DNA of 64,000 bases from assembly GCA_022432975.1 (NCBI GenBank), contig CM039509.1, forward strand, positions 41,202,209 through 41,266,208, in the 5' to 3' direction. The notes under the pieces are model-generated. The model saw only the letters and a program-made list of their open reading frames with translations. It did no database searches and had not been told where the DNA came from. The translations under genes were made by a program, and so were the position numbers. The stretch is from Begonia masoniana (taxonomy: Eukaryota; Streptophyta; Magnoliopsida; Cucurbitales; Begoniaceae). The stretch's first letter is position 1, and every line of letters starts with the position of its first letter. Shown here piece after piece: positions 13,141-24,811 of this stretch.

Positions 13141-15123
13141 TGTAACGCCCCGAGTTATCTGAACCCGGTTTGCTACTCATAACGCTGAACCGAACCATGA
13201 CGTCTTGATGCTAAATTTAAAATTTCACTCGACAGCCAAAATTTGACTTTTTCTAAAACTAAATATATTTTAAAACTTGCAGCGGAAAATCAATTGAACA
13301 TCAATGAAGCTAAGTAACCTGTGAAAACATTTTAAAATGACTATTGGAAGTGTTAAGAGTATTTGGCCAAAAGACGTAAAGCTTAAAAAAAAACGCGGAA
13401 TGCCCGTGAAGTTGCCGAAGTCGAATACATCTGCCGACGACAAAGTCAACGGAAGAAGCAGAAATAGGAATAGGAGGTTTCTACCGATGACGTGTACAAA
13501 CAACGCACCACCATCTACCGACAAGCCAACACAACTACATCTGCCGATGAAGTCAACATAACTTCATCTGCCGATGGAGTCAACATAACTTCATCTACCG
13601 ATAGATTTCCATCTGCCGATAGACAAGCACGCGACATCTACCGACAACGACATTACGACTCCTTCCGATAAGATTAAAATATACACTACATCTGCCGATA
13701 GCAAAACTACAGGTTTTGCGACTTGCACCTGCCGATGACGTCAGCCGGATGTTCTCTCTCTCATCCAACGACTTTACTGAAGGCACCTTCCGATAGGCAG
13801 AACGACAAAACTAAACATCCAGAAACAAACCAAATCACTGCCCTTCCCAAATTCAGTAAAAACAATGTTTTCAAAATCCAACAGAATACCAATATCAGAA
13901 GATTCTCAAAAATGTTTTCAAAGCTTTGAAACCACTATTGTCATAAAATTTTCAGGAAAACATCTATACTGAACTAGTTACCCTCAACTCAACACCTGCA
14001 GCCATGGATTAAACCGCCTCAACAGATGACCAAACCGATGCCTGAAAATGCTCCTCCAACCAGCCTATTCCTCATGTTGGTCGGTAAACATACCTTCAGT
14101 AACTTCTTCACCTACATCACAAAACTCATCTATTAGCCTAATGCTAAGCAAGTAGAGCGATGAATGAAATGGATCAATGAAGCAATAATTTCCCTAAACA
14201 TGCGGTCTCTACTTTCTCATCTCAGTTGTATTCAAATTCGTTCTCTGTTGATCCCTCTGTACGATGGGAAAGTGGATCAGTCATTCCCCAAAGCATACAT
14301 CCTCTGATCTCAATTAAGGGGCGGATTAATTCCCTTAACAGTTAACTGGTCTGATCCCCCTGTAGGATTGGGAAGTGGATCACTTTTCCCAAAACCTCAA
14401 TCCTCTGTTCTCAGTTAAGGGGCGGATTAATCCCCCTTAACAGTTGTTCTGATCATCCTGCTCACACTTACCATGCGTTTCATGTAAATTCATTTTCGTA
14501 ATCTTTCAAAAACATGATGCATGACAACTGGAAAATAAACATACAAAACATACATAAATCCTACTGTTTTGTGATGTAGGCCCGAAGGCACAAACAAACT
14601 CTACTTACCTGGATTCTTGGCGAGTGCTCGGTTAGGAGCTTCTTCGGGATCTTTCTCACCTAGAACATGAACAGAACATTAAGTCAACCTGTACTAAACC
14701 TCATTCTAAGGCATTCAGAAAACCTAAGGGAATAGTTGGGAGTTCTGATCGCCAAGCATTACTGATTCTATGCTAAACCCGAATCTACTCACTTTCCTGA
14801 TGAGTTCCCAAAATACATATCTAACACTCCCCCATACAATCTTCCTTAGTTACTAAGTCAGAAAAATCGAGGTAGAAACTTACCTAGCTCGGCGAACGGA
14901 CTCGGGGAAGGAAATCGCCTAGGAAGTCTGCTGGTTTGAGCTGAAAACCGAGAGCAAGAATGAACAGTGGCGACTAAGCTCAATAAATTTTTTTAAATAG
15001 GTTATCCACTAATAAGTTTTTAATTTGCCATAATGCCCTTGCATATCCATTCATTAACCTAATCCATATTTGCACATCTTAATTTGACAAATTAAATTGG
15101 GTTTAATGGAACCGGGTGCTACA
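13141..15123 (-). repeat. Element B 5' LTR
   Basis: This is the promoter LTR for the minus-strand element. A TATA-like CTATTTAAAAAAA (minus strand, about 14989-15000) precedes the donor-like CCAG/GTAAGTAG near 14608. Then come GCCTTCGGGCC, arm GTTTTGTGATGTAGG on the plus strand (14566-14580) and its exact complement CCTACATCACAAAAC (14111-14125). A zone of CATCTGCCGATG-like motifs occupies about 13420-13790. A conserved CCGCTGCAAGTTTT block is near 13275. The TATA assignment is inference. Confidence 0.95.
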
Positions 15124-16292
15124 GTTAGGGAATAGGGTAGTGCCATTTTGGGAGTTAGTCTCGGATGTGCAGATGTGTGTTAGAGTTGTGTGAGAGTCGT
15201 GTGTGCATGTTTATATAGTTGTTTATTCCCTACTTGCTAAGTGTAAGCTTACGTGTGTGTGCGTGTTCTATGGTGTAGGTAACAGTGCAGATACAGGTGA
15301 ACTAAGCAAGTGAGCCAGGATTTGGAGCAGTCGGTGGGGTACGGGGTACACCGGTGCAGGCTTTTGTCGGGGCGTCTTGGCCACTGTCATACTCGGGTAG
15401 TGTTGGAGGTTAATGTTTTGTTGTAGATGGTTTTTGCAAGTGTTTTATAAAGATTTTGTTTTGAGAAAAGTTAGAAAAGTGGAGGGTTTTGGTAAGTCCT
15501 ATTTGTAAATATTTTCGTAACTATTTCGACGGTTTGTGAGTCGATTGTGTTGATGGATAATGATCGTAAGTATTTGTGGTTTTGAAACCATATGTTATCT
15601 GGTTTAATTGCAGGTTTTGGTTTAAAGAAATTTAGGCGTTACGCCGCCCGTTTTCATTTTAAAGTAAATAACGTCGGGTTTACGTTCGATATTTTTTTCA
15701 TTACCCGTTTTAACTCGATTTTCCAAAATTTTTACGGGACTTGAAGATTTGGGTGTTGAGAGTGTATGGTTAAAATTTTATAATTTTTGAAGGTGTTTTG
15801 CTTGGAGAAAAAATGATGAGAAGTTGATAAAGTCGAGAAAAGTCAATTTTGGGCGCTTTGGGGTAAAAAAAACAGAACGTGTGACGATCGATCACCACTG
15901 GGCGCCGATCGATCGCCCACTGGGTCGGGTTTTTGGAAGAAAAACAGAGCGGGTGGTGATCGATCGCCGTTGGGAGGCGATCGATCGCCCATGGCACGCG
16001 CGGAGCACGCACGGGGCGCTCGCTGGGCGCGCGCGGCACCTAGCAGTGCCCCAACCCAATTTTTTTTTTAAATTTTTGTTTTTTTCACATTTTCAAATTA
16101 TTTTAACCCGACATTTTCCGACGTATTTTAAATGTATCTTGGGCACGTTTCCCAACAAAAAATCGAGGGGTTCAGAAAATCTGAAAACGAGTCGTAAAAA
16201 TTGTCGAAAATTATTTTAAATGTCGTTTTAAACACTGGTTGAGTTTGCAAAGTGACGCACCGAGTCTGGGCGGGTTCGGGGGTGTTACAAGA

Positions 16293-16304
16293 TGGTATCA
16301 GAGC
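16293..16304 (+). other. Element A primer binding site
   Basis: TGGTATCAGAGC, a perfect match to the usual plant initiator-Met-tRNA PBS, 3 nt after the 5' LTR end (16289). Confidence 0.9.
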
Positions 16305-16372
16305 AAAAGTTGTCGAGTTGTTCAAAGGATTACCCGACAATGCCGGCCGCTGTGCAACGTGCTTCACCGACT

Positions 16373-16427
16373 GTAAGTATAATTTTAGTTAATTAGTTTC
16401 TAATATTAGATTGTCTAAGCTTTACAG
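16373..16427 (+). other. Probable 55-nt leader intron before gag (element A)
   Basis: The donor CT/GTAAGTA and acceptor TTTACAG lie 10 nt upstream of the gag ATG, matching the arrangement in B and F. The size is at or below the usual plant minimum, so splicing is unproven. Confidence 0.4.
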
Positions 16428-16436
16428 GAATAGAAA

Positions 16437-17537
16437 ATGCCTAGAAACCCAGGACAACCAAGACGACCTGGATGACCCAGGAATGAACAAGAACCACCTG
16501 AGGACCCGAATAAACAACTCAGGGATTTATTGAACGTGTTGTCGCAATTGTTGGGTATTTTCATGAATCAGGGGCTACCAGGGAATTTGACTACAGGGTC
16601 CGGCTCTGGAGCGGGCTCTAGCGGAGAGAGGTTTAGACGGTTAAAGCCTCCGGCATTCGAAGGACGTTTGACCAATCCGACAACTGCCGAAAGTTGGATA
16701 TGTACGGTGGAAGATATGTTTAATGTTGCGGAGGTGGAGAACAAAGTGAAATGTGCTACGTTCCACCTGTCGAACAGTGCTCAAAGCTGGTGGGGGTCAG
16801 TAAAGGCTACAACTGATATTCAGAGCATGACTTGGGAAGAATTCAGGGGCGTGTTTTATGATAAATACTACAATCGGACAGTCCAAGCTGCAAAGAGATT
16901 AGAGTTCATGGCATTGAAGCAAACTGGATCTGTGGGAGAATATGTTCAACAGTTTGAATCTCTGTCCCGTTTTGCCAGCCATATGGTTAGTAGAGAGGAG
17001 GATAAAATCTTTCAGTTTGTGCAAGGTTTGAAACCAGAGATTGAAATGTTGGTGAAGACTTACGAAATTGACGGGATATCATTCACACGAGTGGTGGCTA
17101 AAGCTGTGGAAGTGGAGGTAGCTGCTGGTAAAATCCTTAAACCTGTGGAAGCATCGAGAAGGATGTTTAAAGAAATTTCAGCTCCGATTAACGGTGATGG
17201 ATCTTCTTCTGAGCCTCAAGGAACTAAGAGACCAGGAGATAATTTAAATGACCAAAGAGAAGGAAATAGGCCACGGGGAAGATATTTGTCATGTCCTAAG
17301 TGTTTGAAAGCTCATCCAGGTGAGTGTGGACAGTATGCGGATAAATGCTACAACTGTTTTGAAACTGGCCATCTTTTTCGAGATTGTCCAAAACCCAAAG
17401 TTACGCGGTGTTTCGAGTGCGGCGAGCCCGGACATACTGCCAAAGTTTGTCCTACATCAAAGAAAGGTAATATGTTGGGGACTATAAGTAGGTATGTTAA
17501 ATTTATTATGATGAACTTGCAAACGAGAATAGGTTAG
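16437..17537 (+). pseudogene. gag: Element A Gag (nonsense at codon 13)
   Basis: The ATG at 16437 opens MPRNPGQPRRPG, then hits TGA at 16473-16475. In B the matching N-terminus is rich in R/P/G, and a CGA-to-TGA change (methyl-CpG decay) is the simple explanation. The same frame is then open to 17537 and reads as a capsid-type Gag ([46 protein letters not shown]). Two CCHC knuckles follow (CYNCFETGHLFRDC, CFECGEPGHTAKVC). About 20 codons after the second knuckle all similarity to B's pol stops. Gag is the structural protein of the virus-like particle. This copy could only give an N-terminally shortened product, if any. Confidence 0.85.
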
Positions 17538-18565
17538 TTGTCAGTGTTGAGACAATTAGGAATGAGATTTGGAATAGTATCATATAGAGATGAGGAAGGT
17601 TAGGAGATTTTGGTTGGAAAGTTTTGACGGTTCGACTGGTATGTAACGAGTTCGAAACTGTTGATGTTGTACATAGCTTCAGCCAGAGTCATTAAGGTTA
17701 GGAGTGGATAAATTTAAGCTTAAGAGGTAAATGAGGACTACTATGAAATCAGAAATAAAGAGGATGTGTGATGCAAGATAGATGGGCCGTTATATTCTAG
17801 ATGTTGGAGTCGACTTAGGAGTCGACTTAGGAAAAGTAAGTGAAGAGAATAGTTAACTCAAAGAGAGAATTAAGATAGGAAGGAGTTTAGGGGAGTTACC
17901 AAAGTTTAGATTTTTAAGTTATGGGATGGTTGAATTCGACATTTTAAGAGAAAATGCTGAGAGAAAATGTTGAGAGAGATTTAAGTAATGAGAGTTCGGA
18001 GTACGTGGATGACGTTAGAATAATAATTCGATGTATGATGCGATAGTAACATAGAAGGGAAGTTGAAATTAAGGACTTAGGGCAAGGGATTTCCTTAGTG
18101 GGTTTAGTATTACGCTATTAAGTAATTTGGAAGAATTGAGAAAGTTAGGAGAGTGTTTGGTGGATACTTGTATGATAAATACTAGATTAGACAAGTAAGG
18201 AATTAGAGTAACTGAGCTCGTGAAAAAGTTATAAGTGAAAAGTTGGAAGGGTTGAAGATACGAGTGATGAGTATTTAGGCAAATAAGGATATTGGAGTGA
18301 TAAGTTAGAGTGGGAACTAAGAGATTTAATGGTCTAAGGGATGAGTGCTTATGTATGGGTAAGTGAGCTATGGAGGGTATAGTTAGGGAATTTAATATTT
18401 TGGGAGATGTAGGAATTATTATTTCTTGAGGGGTGAACAGGGACCTCCGATAGATGGATTGCCATGTTCGGCAGCCAAAGGTTAGGAGGTAGAGTTTGAG
18501 TGAATAAGTTGAAAAATATTAAGTACACAAATTTTGAGGATAAAATTTTTGTAAGGAGGGTGGAT
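17538..18565 (+). other. Element A non-coding remnant replacing pol, with PPT
   Basis: A purine-rich 1-kb stretch without protease, RT or integrase motifs in any frame. Its last part (ATTTTTGTAAGGAGGGTGGAT, ending at 18565) matches the 3' end layout of intact Tekay-type elements and supplies the polypurine tract. It is therefore a deleted-interior element rather than a truncated one. Confidence 0.75.
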
Positions 18566-21233
18566 TGTAACACCCGGAAAATTTCTATTACGAGAGTAGC
18601 CTAGGTTCGACGTAGAATAAGAGTTAGCCTAGGTTAGAAATGTATGAGAATTTATTGTTTTATTGTTGAAGGGATTAGAAGGGATTAAAAGTAGAGAAGA
18701 AAGAGGGTTGAACTTTCAAAAATAAAAGTGTGTTGAAAAGTCAAAAGACTTAACAACCAATAGGAATTTTGTTAGAATTCAAAGGAGAAAAAGGATGGGT
18801 TTGGGTGCAAAAATAAACACTTTTGGGGCAAAAATAAAAAGTGAAAGAAACTTTTAGTTAAAAAGGTAAAAATGGGTAAGTTGTCTTCATCTTCTTCCCT
18901 TGCTCTCCACGATTTCCTTGGCTCCCATTTGAGGGTTTCTCAACCTCCAATCCTTCAAGGTTTTTCAAGGTTTAAGGTAAGTTTTGTTGAGGTTTTAAGA
19001 TGTATGCAAGTCAGGGTTAGTTTATGGTGGTTTTAGGGTGGTTTTGATGGAATTGGTTAGGGTTTGGAAAACCCTAACCATGGAGTCCGAAAATTGGGGT
19101 TCAAAGTCTTGTTTTCTTTCCAAATTTGATAGTTTAGTTGTTGGATGAATTGGTTAGGTTGGTTGAGTGGTTAGCTTAAAGTTTGGAAAAATCGGGTTTT
19201 TTTACAATATATGGCCGATTCTGTTTTCTGGGATTTTGGTTCGGCCAAGTTGGTTGTTTGGTTAATTTGAGTATTTCAATGGATAGTAGACGTGTAGAGG
19301 TTTCCGAGTTGGGGTGGCACGTTGAAATACGTTGAAAAACAAGTAAGTTATGGCCGTTCGAAGTTGGATGTTGAAAATAGTTAGAAAAATCGGGTTTGGG
19401 GGCTTTAGGTTGCAAAGTAATATCAGTTTGCTTTAGTTGATTTATTTAGAATCCCTTAGGTTGTTACTAAGTAAATTTTCTATATTTGTTAGGTTATCGG
19501 ACGAGTGATTTGACAGGTGGAGGTGAGACATCAACTACAGAGACGTCAGAGGTAAGTAGTGGACGTGTGTTTGTTGCCTTCGGGCCTACACCATGGAACG
19601 GTAGGAAATTGGTTGTTGTTTGAATGGTTGCTTTGTATTGTATTTTGTTGTGTGGATGTTTTGTCTTGTATTTTGTCTGGTGATTTCTTTGTCTTGTATT
19701 TGGTTTGTGTTGCGGTAAGTTTGAAATGTAAACAGGGGGTGGTGTGAGCTTGAAAGGTAAGGGGAATAGCGTAATGCCATCTTGGGAGCGAGACTCGGAT
19801 GGATACGCATCTTGGGAGCGAGACTCAGATGTGATTGGGTAGTACCCTCTTGGGAGCGAGACTCAGAGGCTTAGGGCCATCTTGGGAGCGAGACTCGGAT
19901 GGATACGCATCTTGGGAGCGAGACTCAGATGTGATTGGGTAGTGCCCTCTTGGGAGCGAGACTCGGAGGGTTAGGGCTATCTTGGGAGCGAGACTCGAAT
20001 GGATACGCATCTTGGGAGCGAGACTCAGATGGACATACATCTTGGGAGCGAGACTCGGATGTGTGTTAGGGAATATGGTAGTGCCATTTTGGGAGTTGGT
20101 CTCGGATGTGCAGATGTGTGTTAGAGTTGTGTGAGAGTCGTTTGTGCATGTTTATATAGTTTTTTATTCCCTACTTGCTAAGCGTAAGCTTACGTGTGTG
20201 TGCGTGTTCTATGGTGTAGGTAACAGCGCAGATACAGGTGAACTAAGCAAGTGAGCCAGGATTTGGAGCAGTCGGTGGGGTACGGGGTACACCGGTGCAG
20301 GCTATTGTCAGGGCGTCTTGGCCACTGTCTTTCTCGGGTAGTGTGGGAGGTGAATGTTTTGTTGTAGATGGTTTTTGCAATTGTTTTATAAAGATTTTGT
20401 TTTGAGAAAAGTTAGAAAAGTGGAGGGTTTTGGTAAGTCGTATTTGTAAATATTTTCGTAACTATTTCGACGGTTTGTGAGTCGATTGTGTTGATGGATA
20501 ATGAACGTAAGTATTTGTGGTTTTGAAACCATATGTTATCTGGTTTAATTGTAGGTTTTGGTTTAAAGAAATTTAGGCGTTACGTCGCCCGTTTTGATTT
20601 TAAAGTAAATAACGTCGGGTTTACGTTCGATATTTTTTTCATTACCCGTTTTAACTCGGTTTTCCAAAATTTTTAAGGAACTTGAAGATTTGGGTGTTGA
20701 GAGTGTGTGGTTAAAATTTTATAATTTTTGGAGGTGTTTTGCTTGGAGAAAAAATGATGAGAAGTCGATAAAGTCGAGAAAAGTCAATTTTGGGCGCTTT
20801 GGGGTGTTTTGGGGTAAAAAAAAAAACAGAACGTGTGGCGATCAATCGCCACTGGGCGCCGATCGATCGCCCACGGGTCGCATTTTTGGAAGAAAAACAG
20901 AGCGGGTGGTGATCGATCGCCGTCGGGAGGCGATCGATTGCCCATGGCACGCGCGGAGCACGCACGGGGCGCGCGCGGCGCCCAGCAGTGCCCCAACCCA
21001 ATTTTTTTTTTTTTAAATTTTTATTTTTTTCACATTTCTAAATTATTTTAACCCGACATTTTTTGACGTATTTTAAATGTATCTTGGGCACGTTTCCCAA
21101 CAAAAAATCGAGGGTTCGGAAAACCCAAAAATGAGTTGTCAAAATTGTCGAAAATTATTTTAAATGTCGTTTTAAACACGGGTTGAGTTTGCAAAGTGAC
21201 GCACCGAGTCTGGTCGGGTTTGGGGGCGTTACA
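18566..21233 (+). repeat. Element A 3' LTR
   Basis: It runs TGTAACACCC...GGGCGTTACA, followed by target copy TCATT (21234-21238). Arms CCTACACCAT (19585-19594) and ATGGTGTAGG (20211-20220) flank the CATCTTGGGAGC repeats (19775-20060). A donor-like AGAG/GTAAGTAG lies at about 19548-19556. GATCGATCGCC-type motifs occupy about 20838-20990. Confidence 0.9.
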
Positions 21234-22049
21234 TCATTGAAAGTGTAAATGAAGTTTTTTTTTTTTTTTTATTGACAAATTACAAGTAGAAGCTAAAAAA
21301 ATACGTTGGAGAAAAGACATGCAAAAGACAATTAAAATAAAAAGTTACGAAGCATGGAAGTGGGTCTCACGTAATTTGTAAAGGAGTAGCTATGAGGCAT
21401 GGAGGTGAACCCCACTAATTCCCGAGGATTGGAGAGAGAAGCATGAAGATTCAAGCGGGTTTGAAAGAGATAAATATTTATGCATAGTAAAGATAGATAA
21501 AAATTTACGCGAATTTGAGACATAAAGATTAAGGTAAATTAGATTGATTCGCGCGGATTGAATTGATTTACATAGAAGTCGAATTTCCATTAATTAATTT
21601 TGTAAAAAAAATTCAAATTTTTCTAAATCTTTAGATATAGCATTTCTTTAGGGATATTTTAATTAGTGTCCTTAGCCTATTTAAAAGCTTGAACTTGCGG
21701 CAATAATAATATGAAATATTTTAGAATTTTGTGAGAATTTTTTTTTTTTTTGTTCGTTGTGAAGAACTAAGTAGTCTTCAAACTAAAAACTTGAAAGATA
21801 AATTTGATAGTTTTTGTTCTAATCACAAGTGCAGTTAGGGTCAAACTTCTTGCTTGATAATTTTGATTTCATCAGCAATGTTCGATTAGGAGCAAGTTCT
21901 TTATACTTGGTTCAAAAGCGTTCTCGAGTTTTTATTTTACGTTGTTGAAGGGTGTCAGATTTGATACACTTGTTGTTCTCATCATTTGGTGTCAGAACTT
22001 TGCCTCATAGATTCAAGTTTCTACCTTCATTCTTTATTATCATTTCTTT

Positions 22050-22300
22050 CTTCTTCTTAAATTTCTTCTTCTTGCATTTCACAAAGTACAAAAAAAAAGT
22101 TCATATATTTCAAGCAAGTTTCGATTTTTATTATCAATTTCTTCTTCTTCTTGCAATTCGCAAAGTACAAAAAAAAATTCATACCTTTTCGAGCAAGTTT
22201 TGATTTTTTATTATCAACTCCTTCTTCTTGAATTTCCTCTTCTTGCAATTCGCAAAGTACAAATAAAAATTCATACCTTTTCAGCAAGTTTCGATTTTTA
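22050..22300 (+). repeat. ~85-bp leader triplication in element D
   Basis: Three tandem units, each with TTCTTCTTCTTG, a GCAATTCGCAAAGTACAAA-like block, then TTCATACCTTTTC and AGCAAGTTTCGATTTTT. Element C has a single version near 32225-32290, so the triplication is specific to D. Confidence 0.8.
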
Positions 22301-22864
22301 CTCTTCTTCGAAAATTCAAAATTTTTTGGTTTGACCTTACTTGTTATTACAATTTTTGTGCATCATTCCTTCTTACCCTTGTTTGTTAACAAAGTTTTCT
22401 TCATTGATTACCTATAGTCTCTTCAAATTTTTTATTCTACTGTTCTTGGAAATTAGAATTCTTAGTTAGAAAGTTGAATCTTGCTTGTTTTTACTTGTTG
22501 AATTTTTTTTTCTTGATCAAGTTTTACATAAAGAGCTAAAAAAGAAAATTAATGGATAAAAGGCAAGAGGGTGAGACTATCATATAAAAGTCAATATTTT
22601 TAGTGAAACACGAGTAGAGAGACATTAATCGAGTGTAAACACATGAAGAGGTGACAGAGGTCAATTAAACTAACTTTGTGTCTAACAAATTTTCTTATTG
22701 TTTCTTCTTCTTCTTTACACCATGATTCATTTTAGTAGATTCTCTCAAATGCAATACATAAACCAATAAGAGACTGAGGAGGAAGTTCGAACAACTTTCT
22801 GACATGATGGAGTGGTGCGAGAGAACACAAGAGGTAAAGAAAAAAAAAATTAAAGGAACGAGAG

Positions 22865-23146
22865 TTGAAACAAGAGACCGAAGAGCAAGAGAAAGAAAAA
22901 ATTATTTTTCCTCTAAAAGTTGAATATTTGGAGGAGGAAGAAATTTTTCTAAAGTGTAAAGAACTTTACGCAGAAGAGCCACCAACCGAAGAACATATAA
23001 AAAAGGAGGTTAGTTTTCTTTACAATAATCTAATTTTTATGATGAAATTTCAACAAGAGGAAGATAATTCTATGATAGAAGAAATTTTCTTAGAAATCCA
23101 TGAGATTCATGAAGAAGAAATGTTTAACCACAAGCCAAAAGAGTAA
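22865..23146 (+). pseudogene. Acidic open frame in element D interior
   Basis: The frame is 93 codons long and very rich in Glu/Lys, with no zinc knuckle or catalytic motif. The PPTEEHIKKEVSFL segment resembles linker-type acidic sequence in gypsy polyproteins, but I cannot assign a domain. It sits where gag-pol would be and is most likely a remnant rather than a gene. Confidence 0.3.
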
Positions 23147-23391
23147 GTTGAGGTACAATAGTTGATAGAAATTGATGAGGAAAGTGAGAAAAGGAGTATC
23201 ACGTTGGCAAGGAAGCAAACACTTGTTAATTGTTCTAAAGATTTGATTTTTTTTTTTGCAATCTTATTGATTTTCTAGTGTGAATTTCTGTGTATGATCT
23301 AGGATATTTGAGGAAGAATCTATTGAAGGGAAAAAGAATGATACAAACCAAGAAAGAAAAGCTTCAGTCAAAGATTTTTCAGACATAGAAA

Positions 23392-23947
23392 TGTAACATA
23401 CTAGAGTTTCCAATTTGAAATTCAAATTCCCAAATCAAAATCAAAGCCCTAAATCTAAATTTAATCTCAGATTTTCCCTAAAATCACTCAAAATTAGAGT
23501 GAAATCTGATTGCAATCTCACTAACCACCTAACAGCCAATATCCTCCTATGGAAATTCAATTTTTTGGATAAGATTTGATGATATTTTGGATAGTAAATT
23601 CGATTTGGTGTAAGATTTTTTGAAGAAATCGTTTAAACCTCCCTCTATAAATTGAAGGCATTCGAGGAGTTGGAAGCACTCTCCTTTGGAGCTTCAAGTC
23701 TTCCACCTTCGAGCTCCGACATTCACTCGCCCTCATGACACAGTCGAAGTTTTCAAGGAGGCACCACCTCTGCTCGAGCATTAAAAGCTTTTGTGCTTTT
23801 AATGATTTTATTCAAAGGCTTTAAAAATTCCTAAATTTAGGATTTTCAATACTCGATTTTAAACCTAATTTGATATAATCAAACTGGAAAAAATTTTAGG
23901 GTTTCAAATTTGAGAAAAATGATGTTTTAAGAATTTGGGGCGTTACA
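23392..23947. mobile_element. S: short solo LTR in the element D 3' LTR
   Basis: The 556-bp unit begins TGTAACATAC and ends GGGCGTTACA. It is flanked by AGAAA (23387-23391) and AGAAG (23948-23952), a 4/5 target duplication. It interrupts the D 3' LTR. No interior or second LTR is present. It could also be a small TRIM. Confidence 0.65.
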
Positions 23948-24560
23948 AGAAGCCAACAAGATGAGTTGGAGGAAAGACATGCAAAAGACAATGAAAATAA
24001 AGAGCTATATAGCTTGAAAGTGAGCCCCACGTAATGGCAAAAGAAGAGTTATGAGGCATGAAAGTGGATCCCACTAATTCTCACTAATTGGGAAGAGATA
24101 AAGATTCACGTGGATTAGATTGATTCACACAAATTAGATTGATTTACATGGAAGTTGAATTTTCTTTTATTAGTTTTGTTAAAATTTTGTTTTTTTTTTT
24201 TCTAATCTTTAGATATCGCATTTCTTTGGGGATAATTTAATTAGTGTTTGTAGCATATTTAAAGGCTTCAACTTGTGTCAATAATAATAAGAAATATTTT
24301 AAGATTTTTTTGACAATTTTTTCTTTGGTTCTTTGTGAAGAATTAAGTCTTCTTCAAAATAAAAACTTGGAAGATCAATTTGATAGTTTTTTTTTTAACC
24401 ACAAGTTCAGTTAGGGTCAAGCTTCTTGCTTGATAACTGTGGTTTCGTCAGCAATGTTCGATTGGGGTCAAGTTTCTTATACTTGATTCAAAGGCATTGT
24501 TGAGTTTATATTCTGCATTGTTGAAGGGTCTCAGGTTTGATATACTCGTGGTTCTCATCC

Positions 24561-24811
24561 ATATCCATCTCTAGATGCCACCGTAATGATGGTACATGTT
24601 GTCGATCTGCTCGTTCGATGTCGAAAATCCACTCTAGGGTCGTTGTCCAAAATATGCACAAAGGCTCTCCAAAATTATTTTTTCAATCCAAATAGTGTGT
24701 ATTTATAGTGATGCGAACCAAGGTGCAACAAAAAACAAGTTGATAACTCTTGAAAAAGAGTTATTATGTGAGTATATTTTATATGTGCATTCCTTGAAAT
24801 CAGTGAATTAA
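24561..24811. other. Unassigned DNA between D and X1
   Basis: No gene is visible. A small hairpin (AATAACTC.. type, about 24738-24762) is the only structure. The last five bases (ATTAA) are the left target copy of X1. Confidence 0.4.

Larger units (their letters stand above)
6484..15123 (-). mobile_element. Element B: complete Ty3/gypsy chromovirus (Tekay/Del-like)
   Basis: An 8.64-kb element with a perfect 5-bp target duplication GTTAG (6479-6483 and 15124-15128), inserted in the left LTR of A. The LTRs are 1982 bp (6484-8465) and 1983 bp (13141-15123). By eye I count about 18-20 differences between them, roughly 1%, so the insertion is recent. Read on the minus strand the order is 5' LTR, PBS, a short leader intron, one uninterrupted gag-pol frame with a C-terminal chromodomain, PPT, 3' LTR. 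Every part needed for autonomous transposition appears present. Transcription cannot be judged from sequence. Confidence 0.95.
4921..16289 (+). repeat. Element A 5' LTR (split by element B)
   Basis: It runs TGTAACATCC...GTTACA with element B (6484-15123) inside. It aligns with 18566-21233 throughout. Shared landmarks in order are: a splice-donor-like GAG/GTAAGTAG at 5965-5972; GCCTTCGGGC, then arm CCTACACCAT (6001-6010); a tandem repeat zone at about 6190-6476; the complementary arm ATGGTGTAGG (15270-15279, beyond B); and a GC-rich zone with four GATCGATCGCC-like motifs (about 15885-16010). Confidence 0.9.
4921..21233 (+). mobile_element. Element A: Ty3/gypsy LTR retrotransposon, gag-only, interrupted by element B
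   Basis: The element is bounded by the target duplication TCATT (4916-4920 and 21234-21238) and starts TGTAACATCC. Without the nested insertion the 5' LTR is about 2.72 kb. The 3' LTR (18566-21233) is 2.67 kb; most of the size difference is a roughly 57-bp deletion near 18772. Behind the 5' LTR lies a perfect plant PBS (16293-16304), and before the 3' LTR a purine-rich PPT. The interior is only 2.3 kb and encodes a broken Gag. Protease, RT, RNase H and integrase are absent. The Gag resembles that of element B, so A belongs to the same Tekay/Del-like lineage. It would depend on enzymes supplied in trans. The B insertion into its left LTR shows that A is older than B. Confidence 0.9.
21290..24560 (+). 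mobile_element. Element D: decayed, pol-less gypsy element
   Basis: The LTRs (about 21300-21984 and 23339-24560) share many blocks, for example GACATGCAAAAGACAAT and TTGATAGTTTTT, and both finish near TTCTCATC. The 5' LTR is followed by a PBS-like TGGTGTCAGAAC (21987-21998, two mismatches). The leader resembles that of element C at several blocks. Gag-pol is missing; only a short acidic frame is present. The 3' LTR starts after a purine tract at TGATACAAACC (23339) and is split by solo LTR S. The exact 5' edge is unclear, and no TSD could be identified. Confidence 0.7.

Noticed and set aside
15770..16219. Frames rich in RSTHGA / WAIDRRP near the A LTR end
   Set aside because: GC-rich GATCGATCGCC repeats in the LTR produce them; counterparts at 20690-21016 are frame-shifted.
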